A DNA stretch of 48,908 nucleotides from Candidatus Wallbacteria bacterium (lineage in GTDB: Bacteria > Muiribacteriota > UBA6191 > JACPRK01), in contig JACQZN010000061.1 in NCBI GenBank assembly GCA_016213845.1, positions 1 through 48,908 of the forward strand, in the 5' to 3' direction. The position numbers were made by a program, and so were the translations under genes. This document shows, piece by piece, positions 1-8,600 of this stretch (the first letter of the stretch is position 1; the number at the start of each line of letters is the position of its first letter). The notes below the pieces were generated by a model that was not told where the DNA came from, made no database searches, and was given only the letters and a program-made list of their open reading frames with translations.

Positions 1-192
1 CGCTACGACTTCATCCAGAGCGATGTTAAGCAACCGGCGCTGATACCGATCTGGCTCCAAGATCCGTGGCTTGGCGCTCCCTCTTGGTTTGGAGGGCGTG
101 CCCTCGGGTCCAGCCCCCTCGAACAACTTCTGCTGCCGATCCGAATCGCCCTGCATGCCGCTCTCCTCGCTGTCGAACCTCCGCAGCGATGA
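1..192 (+). CDS. Possible C-terminal fragment of an unknown protein, cut by the window edge
   Basis: Frame 1 is open from the first base to a TGA at 190-192 and gives 63 codons. The translation has several Trp, Pro and Leu residues (PLEQLLLPI, then a hydrophobic ALHAALLAV near the end), as in the last loop and helix of a membrane protein. Its third-position GC is lower than in the confident genes of this window, and no domain is recognisable. It may be the tail of a real gene, a decayed remnant, or chance. Bases 193-263 hold nothing else I can support. Confidence 0.25.
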   Translation, partial: RYDFIQSDVKQPALIPIWLQDPWLGAPSWFGGRALGSSPLEQLLLPIRIALHAALLAVEPPQR

Positions 193-263
193 TCCCACGC
201 CGAGCGGATCCTGTCCATGGCCCGGCTTGAGAAAGGGGCGATTTTTTCACAGCCTCTGAGGCC

Positions 264-2657
264 TCACGCCAGGCCGATGGCGCGCAGGAAACGAGGCAGA
301 CGCGTGACCTTGAACTCGTCCAGGTCCTTCTGGCCGTCCCAGAGCATCCGATAGGCCTCGCCCTGGCTGACACGCATGCCGCCCAGGACGCGCTTGCGCT
401 TGGCCAGCATCAGGTCACGCCCCTTCCAGGCCTCCATCAGGCCGCGGGCGTAGCTGGGGCCGCGACGGGTCCAGAAGGTGTGGTAGACCAGCATGAAGGC
501 CAGGTAGACGGCGATCTTCACGGAGTGCTTCTGGAACACTTCGCGGGGGTAGTTCTTCAGGATCAGGCCGACCGTGTTGCGCGCCAGCCGCCGCACCGTG
601 TCGGCGTCCCGGCGGCCGCCGGTGGTCGTGCCGCCCCGGTGGAACGCGACGGCCGCGGGCACGTAGAGACAGCGGTATCCCCAGAGGTTCGCCCTGAGCG
701 ACAGGTCCACATCCTCCAGGTAGCTCTCGAAGTCCTCGTCGAAGAACCCGATGTCGGAGAGCATCGAGTAGCGGTACATCGCCGCGCAGGCGCTGGCCCC
801 GAAGAGGAATCCCTTCTCGTTGTACCGCGGGCCGTCCTCCTCGCCGCTGCCTCGGTTGAAGGCGTAACCGGCCAGCGTGACGCTGTCGCCGGCGCTCTCC
901 AGCACCCGGCGGTCCTCGTAGCAGAGCACCCGGCTGGCGGCGAACCCGGCCTGCGGAGTCTTCTCGAGCGCCGCGCGCAGCTCGCCGAGCCAGGTCGGCT
1001 GCACGACCGCGTCGTCGTTCAAGAGCGCAATGTAGGCCCCGCGAGAGGCGCGGATGCCGGCATTCACGGCGGCCGCGAACCCGGGCTTCCCGGGTGAGTC
1101 GACCCAGCGGAAGTTGGGGAACTTCTCCGCCAGCTCGCCCGCGGGCTCGCGCGTGACGATCAGGACCTCCAGCGGCTTCTCGTACTGCGCCGCCAGCGAC
1201 GACAGACACTCCCCCAGCATCTCCCGGCCCGCCAGGTGCGGGACCACGATCGAGACGCCCTCGCGCTCATGCGGCACGGCCGGACCTGCAGGCCCCCGCC
1301 GCACCGTGTGCTCCAGCCAGAGCCGGTGCATGTCCGCGGCGATCTCCTCCAGGTCCTTCGGACTCAGAGCATCCGTCGACACCTCTGTGGTGTGGTAGCC
1401 GTCGAAGCGTCCGTAATCCTCGCTCTCCAGGTGGCCGCTCGTCTTGAGCTGGTCGTAGTAGCGGCTGCCGACGAATGGCGTGGCGATGCTGAACTGCGCC
1501 GAGTGCGGGTTCAGCTCCAGGGCCAGCGCCTTCGTCGCAGCGGCGGACTCCTTGGTCTCACCCGGCAGCCCGAACATGAACGTCAGGTGCATCCGGATGC
1601 CCAGCTCCGTCGTGATCTTGCAGGTCTCCTTCACCTTCGCGATCGATAGCGCCTTGCCGCAGTCGTTCACGATCGCCTGGTCGGCCGACTCGATCCCGTA
1701 CTTGACGGCCGTCAGTCCCGACGCCTTGAGCGCCTCGAGCAGTTCGCGGTCCATCAGGTCGGCCCGGCACATGGCCGCCCAGGGGACCTTCAGGCGACGG
1801 CGCTGGATCTCGCGGGCGAACTCCATCAGCCGCGGCTTCCCGATGTTGAAGGTGTCGTCGTCGAAGTAGACGGACTTGAAGCCCCACTCCTTGACCAGGT
1901 GCTCCATCTCGTCGACCAGGCTGGCCGCCGCCCTGGGGCGGTAGCGGTTATTGGCGTACATGAGCTGCGGCCAGACGCAGAAGTTGCAGTGGTAGGGACA
2001 TCCACGCGAGGCCCACATCTGCACCGACGGCTGCGGGATATCGCCCGGCTCGTCGTGGTAGCGCTCCATCGGGAAGAGGTGGCGCGCCGGCCAGGGGTAG
2101 TCGTCGACGTTGGCCAGCATTTCCCGGCGACCCGTGGCCACGACCCGGCCCTCGACGTTGCGGCAGACGAGGCCCTGGATGCGACTGAAGTCCCTCACGC
2201 CGGTCTGGAGCGCAGCAGCCAGATCGACCAGGGTGGGCTCGTACTCGCCGACGAAGCTGACGTCCACCGACGGCGTCTTCTCCAGAAACTCGGGCGTGAA
2301 CATCGGCGCGTGCATGCCGGCCATCCCATAGAGGGCCTCGGGCAACTGCTGCCGGATGCGGGCGACGATGTCGAGATCCTCCTGGATGGAGGGCGTGGAG
2401 GTTTCCTGGAAGACGAAGTCGGGCGCGAACTCGACCACGCGACGGATGTACTCGTCCTGCTGGATGCCCTCGGCGACGCCGTCGCAGACGCCGACTTCGT
2501 GGCCCGCAGCCTCGAGCATGGCGGCGGCATGCGCCATGTAGAAGGGAAAGGGCGTATAGGTGCAGCCCTTCTCCTCGAAGTGCGGCCAGCGCGACCCGGC
2601 GCGTACGAAGTAGAGGTTTTCGCGATACCAGGGTGGATTTCCTAGAAAGAGGCGCAT
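264..2657 (-). CDS. B12-binding-fold radical SAM enzyme fused to a family 2 glycosyltransferase
   Basis: The 797-residue protein has three parts. Residues 1-160 form a Rossmann-like B12-binding-type domain without an obvious DxHxxG cobalamin motif. Residues 210-430 are a radical SAM core, with the CxxxCxxC cluster motif at C220, C224 and C227 (GCPYHCNFC) and a later GIES segment. From residue 467 to about 720 there is a GT2 domain, with LNDDA at 546-550 as the nucleotide-sugar/metal site and a YLEDVD segment typical of rhamnosyltransferase-like GT2 enzymes. Radical SAM proteins of this type modify lipids, sugars or cofactors; the GT2 half suggests cell-surface glycan or glycolipid work. The ATG has no clear Shine-Dalgarno site. 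The substrate is unknown. Each domain call is secure; fusion in one chain is unusual. Confidence 0.9.
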   Translation of the reverse strand: MRLFLGNPPWYRENLYFVRAGSRWPHFEEKGCTYTPFPFYMAHAAAMLEAAGHEVGVCDGVAEGIQQDEYIRRVVEFAPDFVFQETSTPSIQEDLDIVARIRQQLPEALYGMAGMHAPMFTPEFLEKTPSVDVSFVGEYEPTLVDLAAALQTGVRDFSRIQGLVCRNVEGRVVATGRREMLANVDDYPWPARHLFPMERYHDEPGDIPQPSVQMWASRGCPYHCNFCVWPQLMYANNRYRPRAAASLVDEMEHLVKEWGFKSVYFDDDTFNIGKPRLMEFAREIQRRRLKVPWAAMCRADLMDRELLEALKASGLTAVKYGIESADQAIVNDCGKALSIAKVKETCKITTELGIRMHLTFMFGLPGETKESAAATKALALELNPHSAQFSIATPFVGSRYYDQLKTSGHLESEDYGRFDGYHTTEVSTDALSPKDLEEIAADMHRLWLEHTVRRGPAGPAVPHEREGVSIVVPHLAGREMLGECLSSLAAQYEKPLEVLIVTREPAGELAEKFPNFRWVDSPGKPGFAAAVNAGIRASRGAYIALLNDDAVVQPTWLGELRAALEKTPQAGFAASRVLCYEDRRVLESAGDSVTLAGYAFNRGSGEEDGPRYNEKGFLFGASACAAMYRYSMLSDIGFFDEDFESYLEDVDLSLRANLWGYRCLYVPAAVAFHRGGTTTGGRRDADTVRRLARNTVGLILKNYPREVFQKHSVKIAVYLAFMLVYHTFWTRRGPSYARGLMEAWKGRDLMLAKRKRVLGGMRVSQGEAYRMLWDGQKDLDEFKVTRLPRFLRAIGLA

Positions 2658-2667
2658 CGTTTTTTTA

Positions 2668-2702
2668 GAAGATGGAAGGTAGAAGGTAGAAGTCCGAAGG
2701 TA
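2668..2702 (+). repeat. Heptanucleotide tandem array, unit GAAGGTA (5 copies)
   Basis: Five consecutive 7-bp units run without a break: GAAGATG, GAAGGTA, GAAGGTA, GAAGTCC, GAAGGTA. The array starts 11 bp upstream of the start codon of the minus-strand radical SAM gene. It is one of five arrays in the window with a 7-bp period but unrelated unit sequences. Confidence 0.8.
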
Positions 2703-2745
2703 GGGACCCGGGCGCTATCCTCGCGTACTGATGATCACTCCAGCC

Positions 2746-2780
2746 TCTCGCTTCTCGATTCTCGATTCTCAATTCTCGAT
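2746..2780 (+). repeat. Heptanucleotide tandem array, unit TCTCGAT (5 copies)
   Basis: Five 7-bp units follow each other: TCTCGCT, TCTCGAT, TCTCGAT, TCTCAAT, TCTCGAT. The array overlaps the 3' end of the minus-strand glycosyltransferase gene and supplies its last codons (Arg-Ile-Glu-Asn) and its stop, so the repeat has invaded or created the C-terminus. Confidence 0.8.
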
Positions 2781-3557
2781 TCTTCCCCCCCGCCATAGTT
2801 TCAGAAGCCGCAGTCCAATCCAGACAGCCAGGTAACTGACCAGGCTCCGCCGCTTCTTGAAGAACATCAGGACAGCTCCGTAGACTCGCTCGAGCCTGTC
2901 GGGGTCCCAGCGATCATTGCCCAGGTGAGTCACCGTGACCAAGGGATAGTAAACCACAGTGCGGCCGGCCGCCGCCATGCGATCGCAGAGATCGAGGTCC
3001 TCGCCGTAGAGAAAGTAGTCGTCATCGAAGCCGCCAAGCTCCCTGACGACTTCCGCGGGGCCCAGCATGCAGGCCCCCAGCACCCAATCCACGGGCCCCT
3101 CGCCGGGCTCAGGCTCAGGCCGGGCGCCAAGCCGACGGGCGACGAGCCGGCCGAGCGTCGGAAAGCGGCCCCACGCGGGCGGGCCTCCGCCCTGGAGCCT
3201 GGGTGAAAGCAGCCCGGGTCGCGGCTCCTGGCGCAGGCGCTGGATCATAGCTTCCAGGGCGCCCGTTGCCAGCCGCGCGTCGGGGTTCAGGAACAACACG
3301 TACTGCCCGGAGGCGAGGCCCAACGCCTGGTTGCAGGCTCTGGCAAACCCAACATTCACCGGGTTCTCGATGACCCGCACGGCCGGGTAATTCGCCCGAA
3401 CCCACCCGGGCGTGCCGTCTGCCGAAGCATTGTCGACGAGCAGGACTTCGAGGGCGAGCCCAGGCCCGGCGGCCGTTTGCAACGACGCGAGACACGCCCC
3501 GACGACGTCGCGACTCCGAAAAGTCACAACAATCACGGATATGGACGTAGGGGTCAT
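2769..3557 (-). CDS. Family 2 glycosyltransferase (rhamnosyltransferase-like)
   Basis: This is a 262-residue GT-A fold enzyme that probably transfers a sugar from a nucleotide-sugar donor during surface polysaccharide synthesis. ISVIVVTF opens the fold, VDNASADG lies at 41-48, NPDA at 91-94 is the DxD-like donor/metal site, and YGEDLDLCDR around 184-193 carries the acidic pair expected for the catalytic base region. A short hydrophobic stretch (LVSYLAVWIGLRLL) near the C-terminus may touch the membrane. An upstream in-frame extension is possible, but ATG 3557 starts exactly at the conserved fold and leaves the pilin promoter region free. The last codons are built from a heptanucleotide repeat. 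The acceptor cannot be read from the sequence. Confidence 0.88.
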   Translation of the reverse strand: MTPTSISVIVVTFRSRDVVGACLASLQTAAGPGLALEVLLVDNASADGTPGWVRANYPAVRVIENPVNVGFARACNQALGLASGQYVLFLNPDARLATGALEAMIQRLRQEPRPGLLSPRLQGGGPPAWGRFPTLGRLVARRLGARPEPEPGEGPVDWVLGACMLGPAEVVRELGGFDDDYFLYGEDLDLCDRMAAAGRTVVYYPLVTVTHLGNDRWDPDRLERVYGAVLMFFKKRRSLVSYLAVWIGLRLLKLWRGGRIEN

Positions 3558-3592
3558 CACGAATGCTGAAGGATAGGCGAATCTCAAGCCGG

Positions 3593-3620
3593 TTGACAGG
3601 CCCCCCGTCTGTGTTAAGAT
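3593..3620 (+). promoter_or_regulatory. Sigma70-type promoter of the Flp pilin gene
   Basis: TTGACA (3593-3598) is followed after 16 bp by TAAGAT (3615-3620). The predicted start near 3627 leaves a leader of about 68 nt that ends in a strong ribosome binding site, AAGGAGGT at 3679-3686, 8 nt before the pilin ATG. Confidence 0.75.
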
Positions 3621-3694
3621 GATTCGGACAAGAAGGGCAACATGACTGCGGGGTTCAGGGAGACGGGGCGCAAGCCTCAAGGAGGTCCTCAGCG

Positions 3695-3940
3695 ATGAGG
3701 AAGTACCACAGCAGGAAGGGTCAGGACCTGGTGGAGTACGGCGCGCTGCTGGTTATTTTCGTGATGTTCGCTATTCTGGCGATCAACGCGATCCGCTCGA
3801 GCACGGGCGAGATCTACACCGGCGTGCAGTCGGGCGTTCAGGACGCGAAGAACCGCGTCGACCAGGCCGCCGACAAGCCCTGGCAGAACCAGCCGGGTGC
3901 TGCCCAGCAGCCGGCGCCGGCGCCGGCGCCGGCGAAGTAG
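3695..3940 (+). CDS. Flp-type (type IVb) major pilin subunit
   Basis: The 81-residue product has the hallmarks of a Flp prepilin: a short basic leader (MRKYHSRKG), predicted prepilin-peptidase cleavage after Gly9, then QDLVEY, giving the Glu+5/Tyr+6 pair of this family, and a hydrophobic helix to about residue 32. The mature protein would be about 72 residues, as usual for Flp. The C-terminus is Pro/Ala-rich (APAPAPAPAK), encoded by a CCGGCG repeat. A canonical promoter, a perfect Shine-Dalgarno site and a terminator enclose the gene, as expected for a highly expressed subunit. No Tad/Cpa assembly genes are nearby, so the assembly machine must lie elsewhere. Confidence 0.85.
   Translation: MRKYHSRKGQDLVEYGALLVIFVMFAILAINAIRSSTGEIYTGVQSGVQDAKNRVDQAADKPWQNQPGAAQQPAPAPAPAK
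3911..3934 (+). repeat. Hexanucleotide repeat CCGGCG, four perfect copies
   Basis: Four perfect CCGGCG units encode the Pro-Ala repeats at the end of the pilin. Changes in copy number would keep the frame and only alter the length of the tail. Confidence 0.8.
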
Positions 3941-3976
3941 TCCTTCCGGGCCGACCCAAATTGAGAGAACACCTAA

Positions 3977-4012
3977 CCAGGCAGGCCGCCACCCCCGTGG
4001 CGGTCTGCCTGG
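3977..4012 (+). terminator. Strong intrinsic terminator-like hairpin after the pilin gene
   Basis: A 16-bp stem with a single G-U pair (3977-3992 with 3997-4012) closes a CCCC loop and is followed by a modestly T-rich stretch (AGTTTGTG). It lies 36 nt after the pilin stop and before the next gene at 4068. It could end most transcripts, or stabilise the pilin message and allow partial read-through. Confidence 0.8.
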
Positions 4013-4067
4013 AGTTTGTGCATTATTGCGAATTGCCGATTGATTCGAATCTCTCGAGGGAAGAGCC

Positions 4068-4412
4068 ATGATCTTCGCCGACATCACCGACGCGCTCTGG
4101 GCCAAGGAACTTCCCCACAAAGATCTATTGCTGGCCGGGCTCTATCACGTACCGGGAGGAATCTTGGTCGCGCTGGGAGCCGTCGCCCTGCGGATGGCGA
4201 TCGAGGAGGTCCTCAAGCACATCAGCTTGGGGCTGGCCCGCTCCCGACTCTGGACGGCACTCTGCGTGATCCTGTGGCTGGTCATCATGAGAACGACGAC
4301 GGTGAGCGACTCGTTTGCGAAGAAGATTCGCTGGAACGAGCTCTTCCCCGCCGAGGCCGCTTCGACGACTCCGCCACCGGGAGCTGCGCAAGGCAGACCT
4401 GCAGGCAGGTAA
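4068..4412 (+). CDS. Small membrane protein, two predicted helices
   Basis: This 114-residue protein matches no family I recognise. It has two hydrophobic segments (about 20-43 and 61-74) joined by a basic loop, and a Pro/Ala-rich tail that is probably disordered. The start is supported by GAGGGAAGAG a few bases upstream of ATG 4068. It lies behind the pilin terminator and before the secreted coiled-coil gene, and may be reached by read-through from the pilin promoter. A role in pilus biogenesis is only a guess from position. Confidence 0.6.
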   Translation: MIFADITDALWAKELPHKDLLLAGLYHVPGGILVALGAVALRMAIEEVLKHISLGLARSRLWTALCVILWLVIMRTTTVSDSFAKKIRWNELFPAEAASTTPPPGAAQGRPAGR

Positions 4413-4501
4413 CCCCAGATACGCAGGCCAGCCAGGCTGGCGCCCGGCCGTTCATGCCGCGGTGCGTCGTGCGCCGGGACGCGAAGTCGGAGCATTCGGG
4501 A

Positions 4502-4522
4502 GGAAGCCGATTCGCGGCTTCC
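4502..4522 (+). other. Perfect 8-bp hairpin
   Basis: GGAAGCCG (4502-4509) and CGGCTTCC (4515-4522) enclose a five-base loop. The hairpin lies between the small membrane protein gene and the next promoter. It has no T tract, so it is a weak terminator candidate or a 3'-end stabiliser. Confidence 0.4.
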
Positions 4523-4538
4523 CGCTTGGCGTTCCCGC

Positions 4539-4547
4539 TGTTATACT
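4539..4547 (+). promoter_or_regulatory. Extended -10 promoter TGtTATACT
   Basis: TG at 4539-4540, one base, then TATACT at 4542-4547 forms an extended -10 element. No good -35 box is present. Transcription would start near 4554, about 35 nt before the TTG start of the OmpH-like gene. Confidence 0.5.
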
Positions 4548-4588
4548 TATTCTAGGAATTTTGTCGGCTCATCCAGCCAGGAGCTCAC

Positions 4589-5635
4589 TTGAAGGTCTCG
4601 ATCCAACCGGTAACGGCCACTCGCGCAGCAGTCGTCTTCCTTGCAGCTCTGATCATGGGAGCCGGCCTCGCGCTCGCCCAGGACGACCCGGTGGCCGAAT
4701 CGGACCGCCTGCTGGGGCTGCCGAAATCTCCCCCCCCGGCGCAGGTCATCCCGGGCGTGGCCAGCGTCGACATCGCCTTCGTCATGCTTTTTCACCCGAG
4801 GATGCAGCAGTTCGACTTCGACTCGGGGACCTTCGAGAAGCAGTTTCCACCGGGCACGACCCCCGCGGGCCGCTCGAGGATGGTGCGCGAAAGAGAGCAG
4901 GCCCGCGCCCAGGCCGCCGAAAGAAACCGGGGCCGCTACGAGGAACTGGCCCGCCAGCGCTTCGAGGTGAGTCAGCAGATCGGTCAGATGCGCACCGAGC
5001 TGAACCAGAAGATCTTCGAGACCAAGAACCAGGCCGGCAAGGTCGACGTCGGAGCCGCGATCGCCCGGCTCGAGGAGACGTTCTGGAAGAGCCGGCAGCG
5101 GCTGGAGGCCCAGTATCTGAAGCTCAACGACGAGATGCTGAAGCTCGACGACCAGGCCCGCCAGCAGGTTCACGTGCCGGCGCAGCAGCGCGAGGAAGAG
5201 CTGGCCGCAATCGAATCCGAAATCGCCCGGGCTGCGGAGACGGTGGCGAAGGCCCGCGGCTACGGCACTGTGCTCAACAGCTCTTTCGTCATGCCCGATG
5301 CGAGCCGCCCAACCACCGTGGCTCCGGAGAGCTGGCAGCTGCCGGTGGAGACTTTCGACAACCCGTATGCGACGTTCTGGAACACGACGAACGAGAAGGG
5401 GCTCTCGGCCGACGAGGCCCGCGCGCAGATGGCAAGCCTGGTAAAGCAGTGGACGGCCTACCGCTCCAAGATGCTGACGACCGGCATGAGCCGGCCCATC
5501 AATCGGTTGATCGTTTCCGGGGGCCGGGACCTGACACTGGAAGTGCTGGCGTTCATTTTGAGGCAGCAGAAGGTCGAGGAGGAGCGCGCGAAGCTCTTGC
5601 TCCAGACCCTTCAGATGCTCCAGAGGAAAGGGTGA
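4589..5635 (+). CDS. Secreted OmpH/Skp-like coiled-coil protein
   Basis: The gene starts with TTG at 4589, supported by AGGAG 5-9 bases upstream. A signal peptide ends around ALA-QDD (residues 28-33). The mature start, ASVDIAFVMLFHPRMQQFD, resembles the opening of OmpH/Skp chaperones (xxVDxxxVLxxHP), and residues 95-230 are rich in Glu, Lys, Arg and Gln with heptad spacing, consistent with a long coiled coil. A second, non-coiled domain follows (about 240-348). At 348 residues it is about twice the length of Skp. A periplasmic chaperone or structural role is plausible. The next gene, for a 1791-residue exported protein, starts 6 bases after the stop, so a dedicated chaperone-client pair is an attractive but unproven idea. 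Confidence 0.7.
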   Translation: MKVSIQPVTATRAAVVFLAALIMGAGLALAQDDPVAESDRLLGLPKSPPPAQVIPGVASVDIAFVMLFHPRMQQFDFDSGTFEKQFPPGTTPAGRSRMVREREQARAQAAERNRGRYEELARQRFEVSQQIGQMRTELNQKIFETKNQAGKVDVGAAIARLEETFWKSRQRLEAQYLKLNDEMLKLDDQARQQVHVPAQQREEELAAIESEIARAAETVAKARGYGTVLNSSFVMPDASRPTTVAPESWQLPVETFDNPYATFWNTTNEKGLSADEARAQMASLVKQWTAYRSKMLTTGMSRPINRLIVSGGRDLTLEVLAFILRQQKVEEERAKLLLQTLQMLQRKG

Positions 5636-5641
5636 GGTTCG

Positions 5642-8600
5642 ATGAAGCGGATGGTGCTCGCGGGACTGTTGGTCCTGCTTTCGACGGGCTCTGCACAGGC
5701 CTTCCTGGAGCTGAGCGATCCGCGCCTGGTGCAGGCGATCGACGCTCGCTCCGGCGACGTCTACCTTCGCCTCAAGGACAAGCGTAACAACACCGGCGGC
5801 GTCTACCGGTTCCGGCGGACCGACCAGACCTTCACCCTGGTCGGCCAGTGGCTCTTCTCCATCGGCCAGAGCAGCGGTCTGGCCGTCGACAAGTTCGCGC
5901 GCGTCACGGTGCTCGAGGACAGCGGGACCGGCGGGCGCAAGGCGCTGTCGGCCCTCACGCCACCGGTGCCCGACGGCGCCGTTCTGCAAATCAACAAGGC
6001 CACGGGCTCCCTCAGCATCCTCAACCTGGGCGCCCCGCAGAAGCAGGCCACCACGCCGGACACCGGCACCGCCTTCGCCACACCCAACCCTTCCTTCGAT
6101 TACGTCCCCGCCCCGCACACGCTCCTCAACAACCGGTGGCGCGTCCGGGTCCACTCCGATCACGGCTTCGGCGGCTGGGTCGCCAACAACAGCGGCGGCG
6201 GTCCCTCCCGCAACCCCGACAACGGCGGCACCACCTACGCCAACATGCTGACCGGCCTGAACCAGTGGTACGTCTCGGACATCAATGGCCGTAACGCCCA
6301 CGGCGGCATCGGCCCCAACCTGGCCCGCGCCAAATCGGGCTGGTACGAGGCAAACCTCTTCCGCATCAAGAACTGGATCTCGACGGCCGACTTCGACACC
6401 TTCCCGGTGCCGGGCCTGGACCTGGCCAACAAGAACGCCCTCGTCGCCCTGGGCAACCCCATCACCAGCAGCCTCGCCACGGGCTACGAGCTCGAGTTCT
6501 TCTCCAGCTGCGGCGACCGCTGCCTGGCCTCCGCAGGCAGCGACCGGGTGGAGAGCACGCTGCGCGTTCCCGCCAAGATCGTCTTCTCCAGCGAAGGCCT
6601 CTCCGCCGAAGCACAGCGCGTCTACGGCATCCAGTCGACCGGCAACAACGCGGTCGTTCTCCGGTACGTCCTGGCCAACAACATCTGGACCAACCAGGGC
6701 GTCGACGCCTCCGATGTCGTCGACGGCCACAGCCTGCGCACCAGCGGCACCATCCAGACCTTCGGCGTTGCCGCCAAGAGCCGCACTGCGGACTACATCT
6801 ACCGCAGCGAGCTCCCCGGGACCAGCTTCTCCGTCAGCGGCAAATTCTTCCGGGATGGAGCTACCCTCCACGGGTACAAGCCCTCCGATGGGACCGTCGA
6901 GTGGGAGGACCGCTCCGAGGTGAGCGGCAGCATCACCAAGGGAAAGGTCACCGGCCTGGGCAACCAGATCCGGGCCATCACCTCCGACGGCCGCTTCAAC
7001 CTCTACTACTTCGTCCAGGAGAAGAATCCGCCCGACGCGGGCGTCACCGCCGCCTTCGACGCCATCAACACTTCGAATCCGCAATTGGTGACCAACCCGC
7101 TGGCCCCTGGACCGTTCCGCTACGAGGACACGGTGCTCGAGCTGCCCGGCGGCCGCACCACCGAGACCACCGAGGTCATCCAGACGGTCGTCGAGACCGT
7201 GAAGATCCCGCTGACCCTCTGCGGCATCGCCGCGACCGGCGGCAGTTGCATCCAGCCGACCCAGGGCGACAACACGAAGACGATCCACACCGTCACGAGG
7301 AACCCGGACGGCTCGGCCTCTTCGATGAGCCAGGCCTTCGGCACCGCCAAGGTCGGCTACAACATGACCATCACCATGGGGGCCGAGATCCCCGGCAGCC
7401 CCAACGAGCACGCGGTCACGATCAGCGTCAACACCGCCCAGGTTCCCGCCGTCATCAGCGGCAACGTCAAGTACGCGCAGGCCACCCAGGAGAAGTGCAC
7501 GCAGGTGGCGGTCCCGACCACGGTCGTCAACAACCTGCCGAAGGTCGAGACGGTCTCCGCCGAGAAGGCAACGACCACCGAGGTTAGCGTCACCACCACG
7601 CACGAAACCACCGGCTGCGCGATCATCTTCAACCAGGACGTCGGCGGCCATATGATCGACAAGGTCACGACCGTCACGAAGCGCAAGACGACGACCACCT
7701 ACTTCGGGACGCTGGCGCGCAAGTTCTACTACCGCCAGACCCAGCAGTTCGGGTTGCACAGCGTCAACGTCGACGAGTCGAAGACCGGCGGCGTCACCGA
7801 CGCGCGCACGAAGGCGCTGGACCGCGGCGGCATCATCCTGGACAGCCAGATCTGGACCCGCACGGCCCACAAGGCGCCGGGCGACCCGAAGCTGGCCTTC
7901 AAGGCCACCGACGCGCCCGACGTGGACGCGGCGTTTACCGGCGGTGTCGTCGAGTACGACCTGGATGCCGATTCGATCAAGCTGACCGATCCGCCCGTGA
8001 CGAAGGAGAAGCTGGCCGTTCTCGACTTCAAGCCCGACAGCGGCACTCCCCTGGTCACGGTCGAGGATTTCCCCGAGAACTTCGAGATGGAGAACTACCC
8101 GTCGTGGAGCGGCATCTCCGCCGGTCCCTACGGGAAGATGAACCAGAACTACATCGGAGAGGACCAGGACGGCGACGGCGTCGCGGGCCGAGCCGGCGAC
8201 ACCTACTACCAGAGCGAGTTCAAGTACAAGTGGGTCGTGAAGGCCGTGTCGGAACCGCTCAAGTCCGCCTACAACAACGGCGTCCGCACCACCAAGCCAA
8301 GCCAGTCCAATAACGGCATCGTCTTCCCCGTCACCAGCGCGACCAGCTCCGTGGCGGCCGACGCTCCGGGCGAAACTGCCGGCTGGAACGCCTCCGGAGC
8401 GGGCGAGAGCCCCGCCGTGAGGTTCTCCTACAACTTCCGTGATCCGGGCGAGTACGAGGTCCAGCTCCAGATCAAGGGCAAGTACTTCGACACCTCGGGG
8501 CTCACCTTCGCCAACACCGCCGACGACGTCAAGCTGGCCGAGTACGGCCCCGATTCAGCCCGCTCGGGCCAGAACGGCTACGTCTACGTGGCGCCGCGCA

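Noticed and set aside
4547..7870. Minus-strand open frame of 1107 codons
   Set aside because: It lies opposite two convincing exported-protein genes, is rich in Arg, Gly, Val and Asp as expected from antisense reading of GC-rich codons, and has no recognisable domain.
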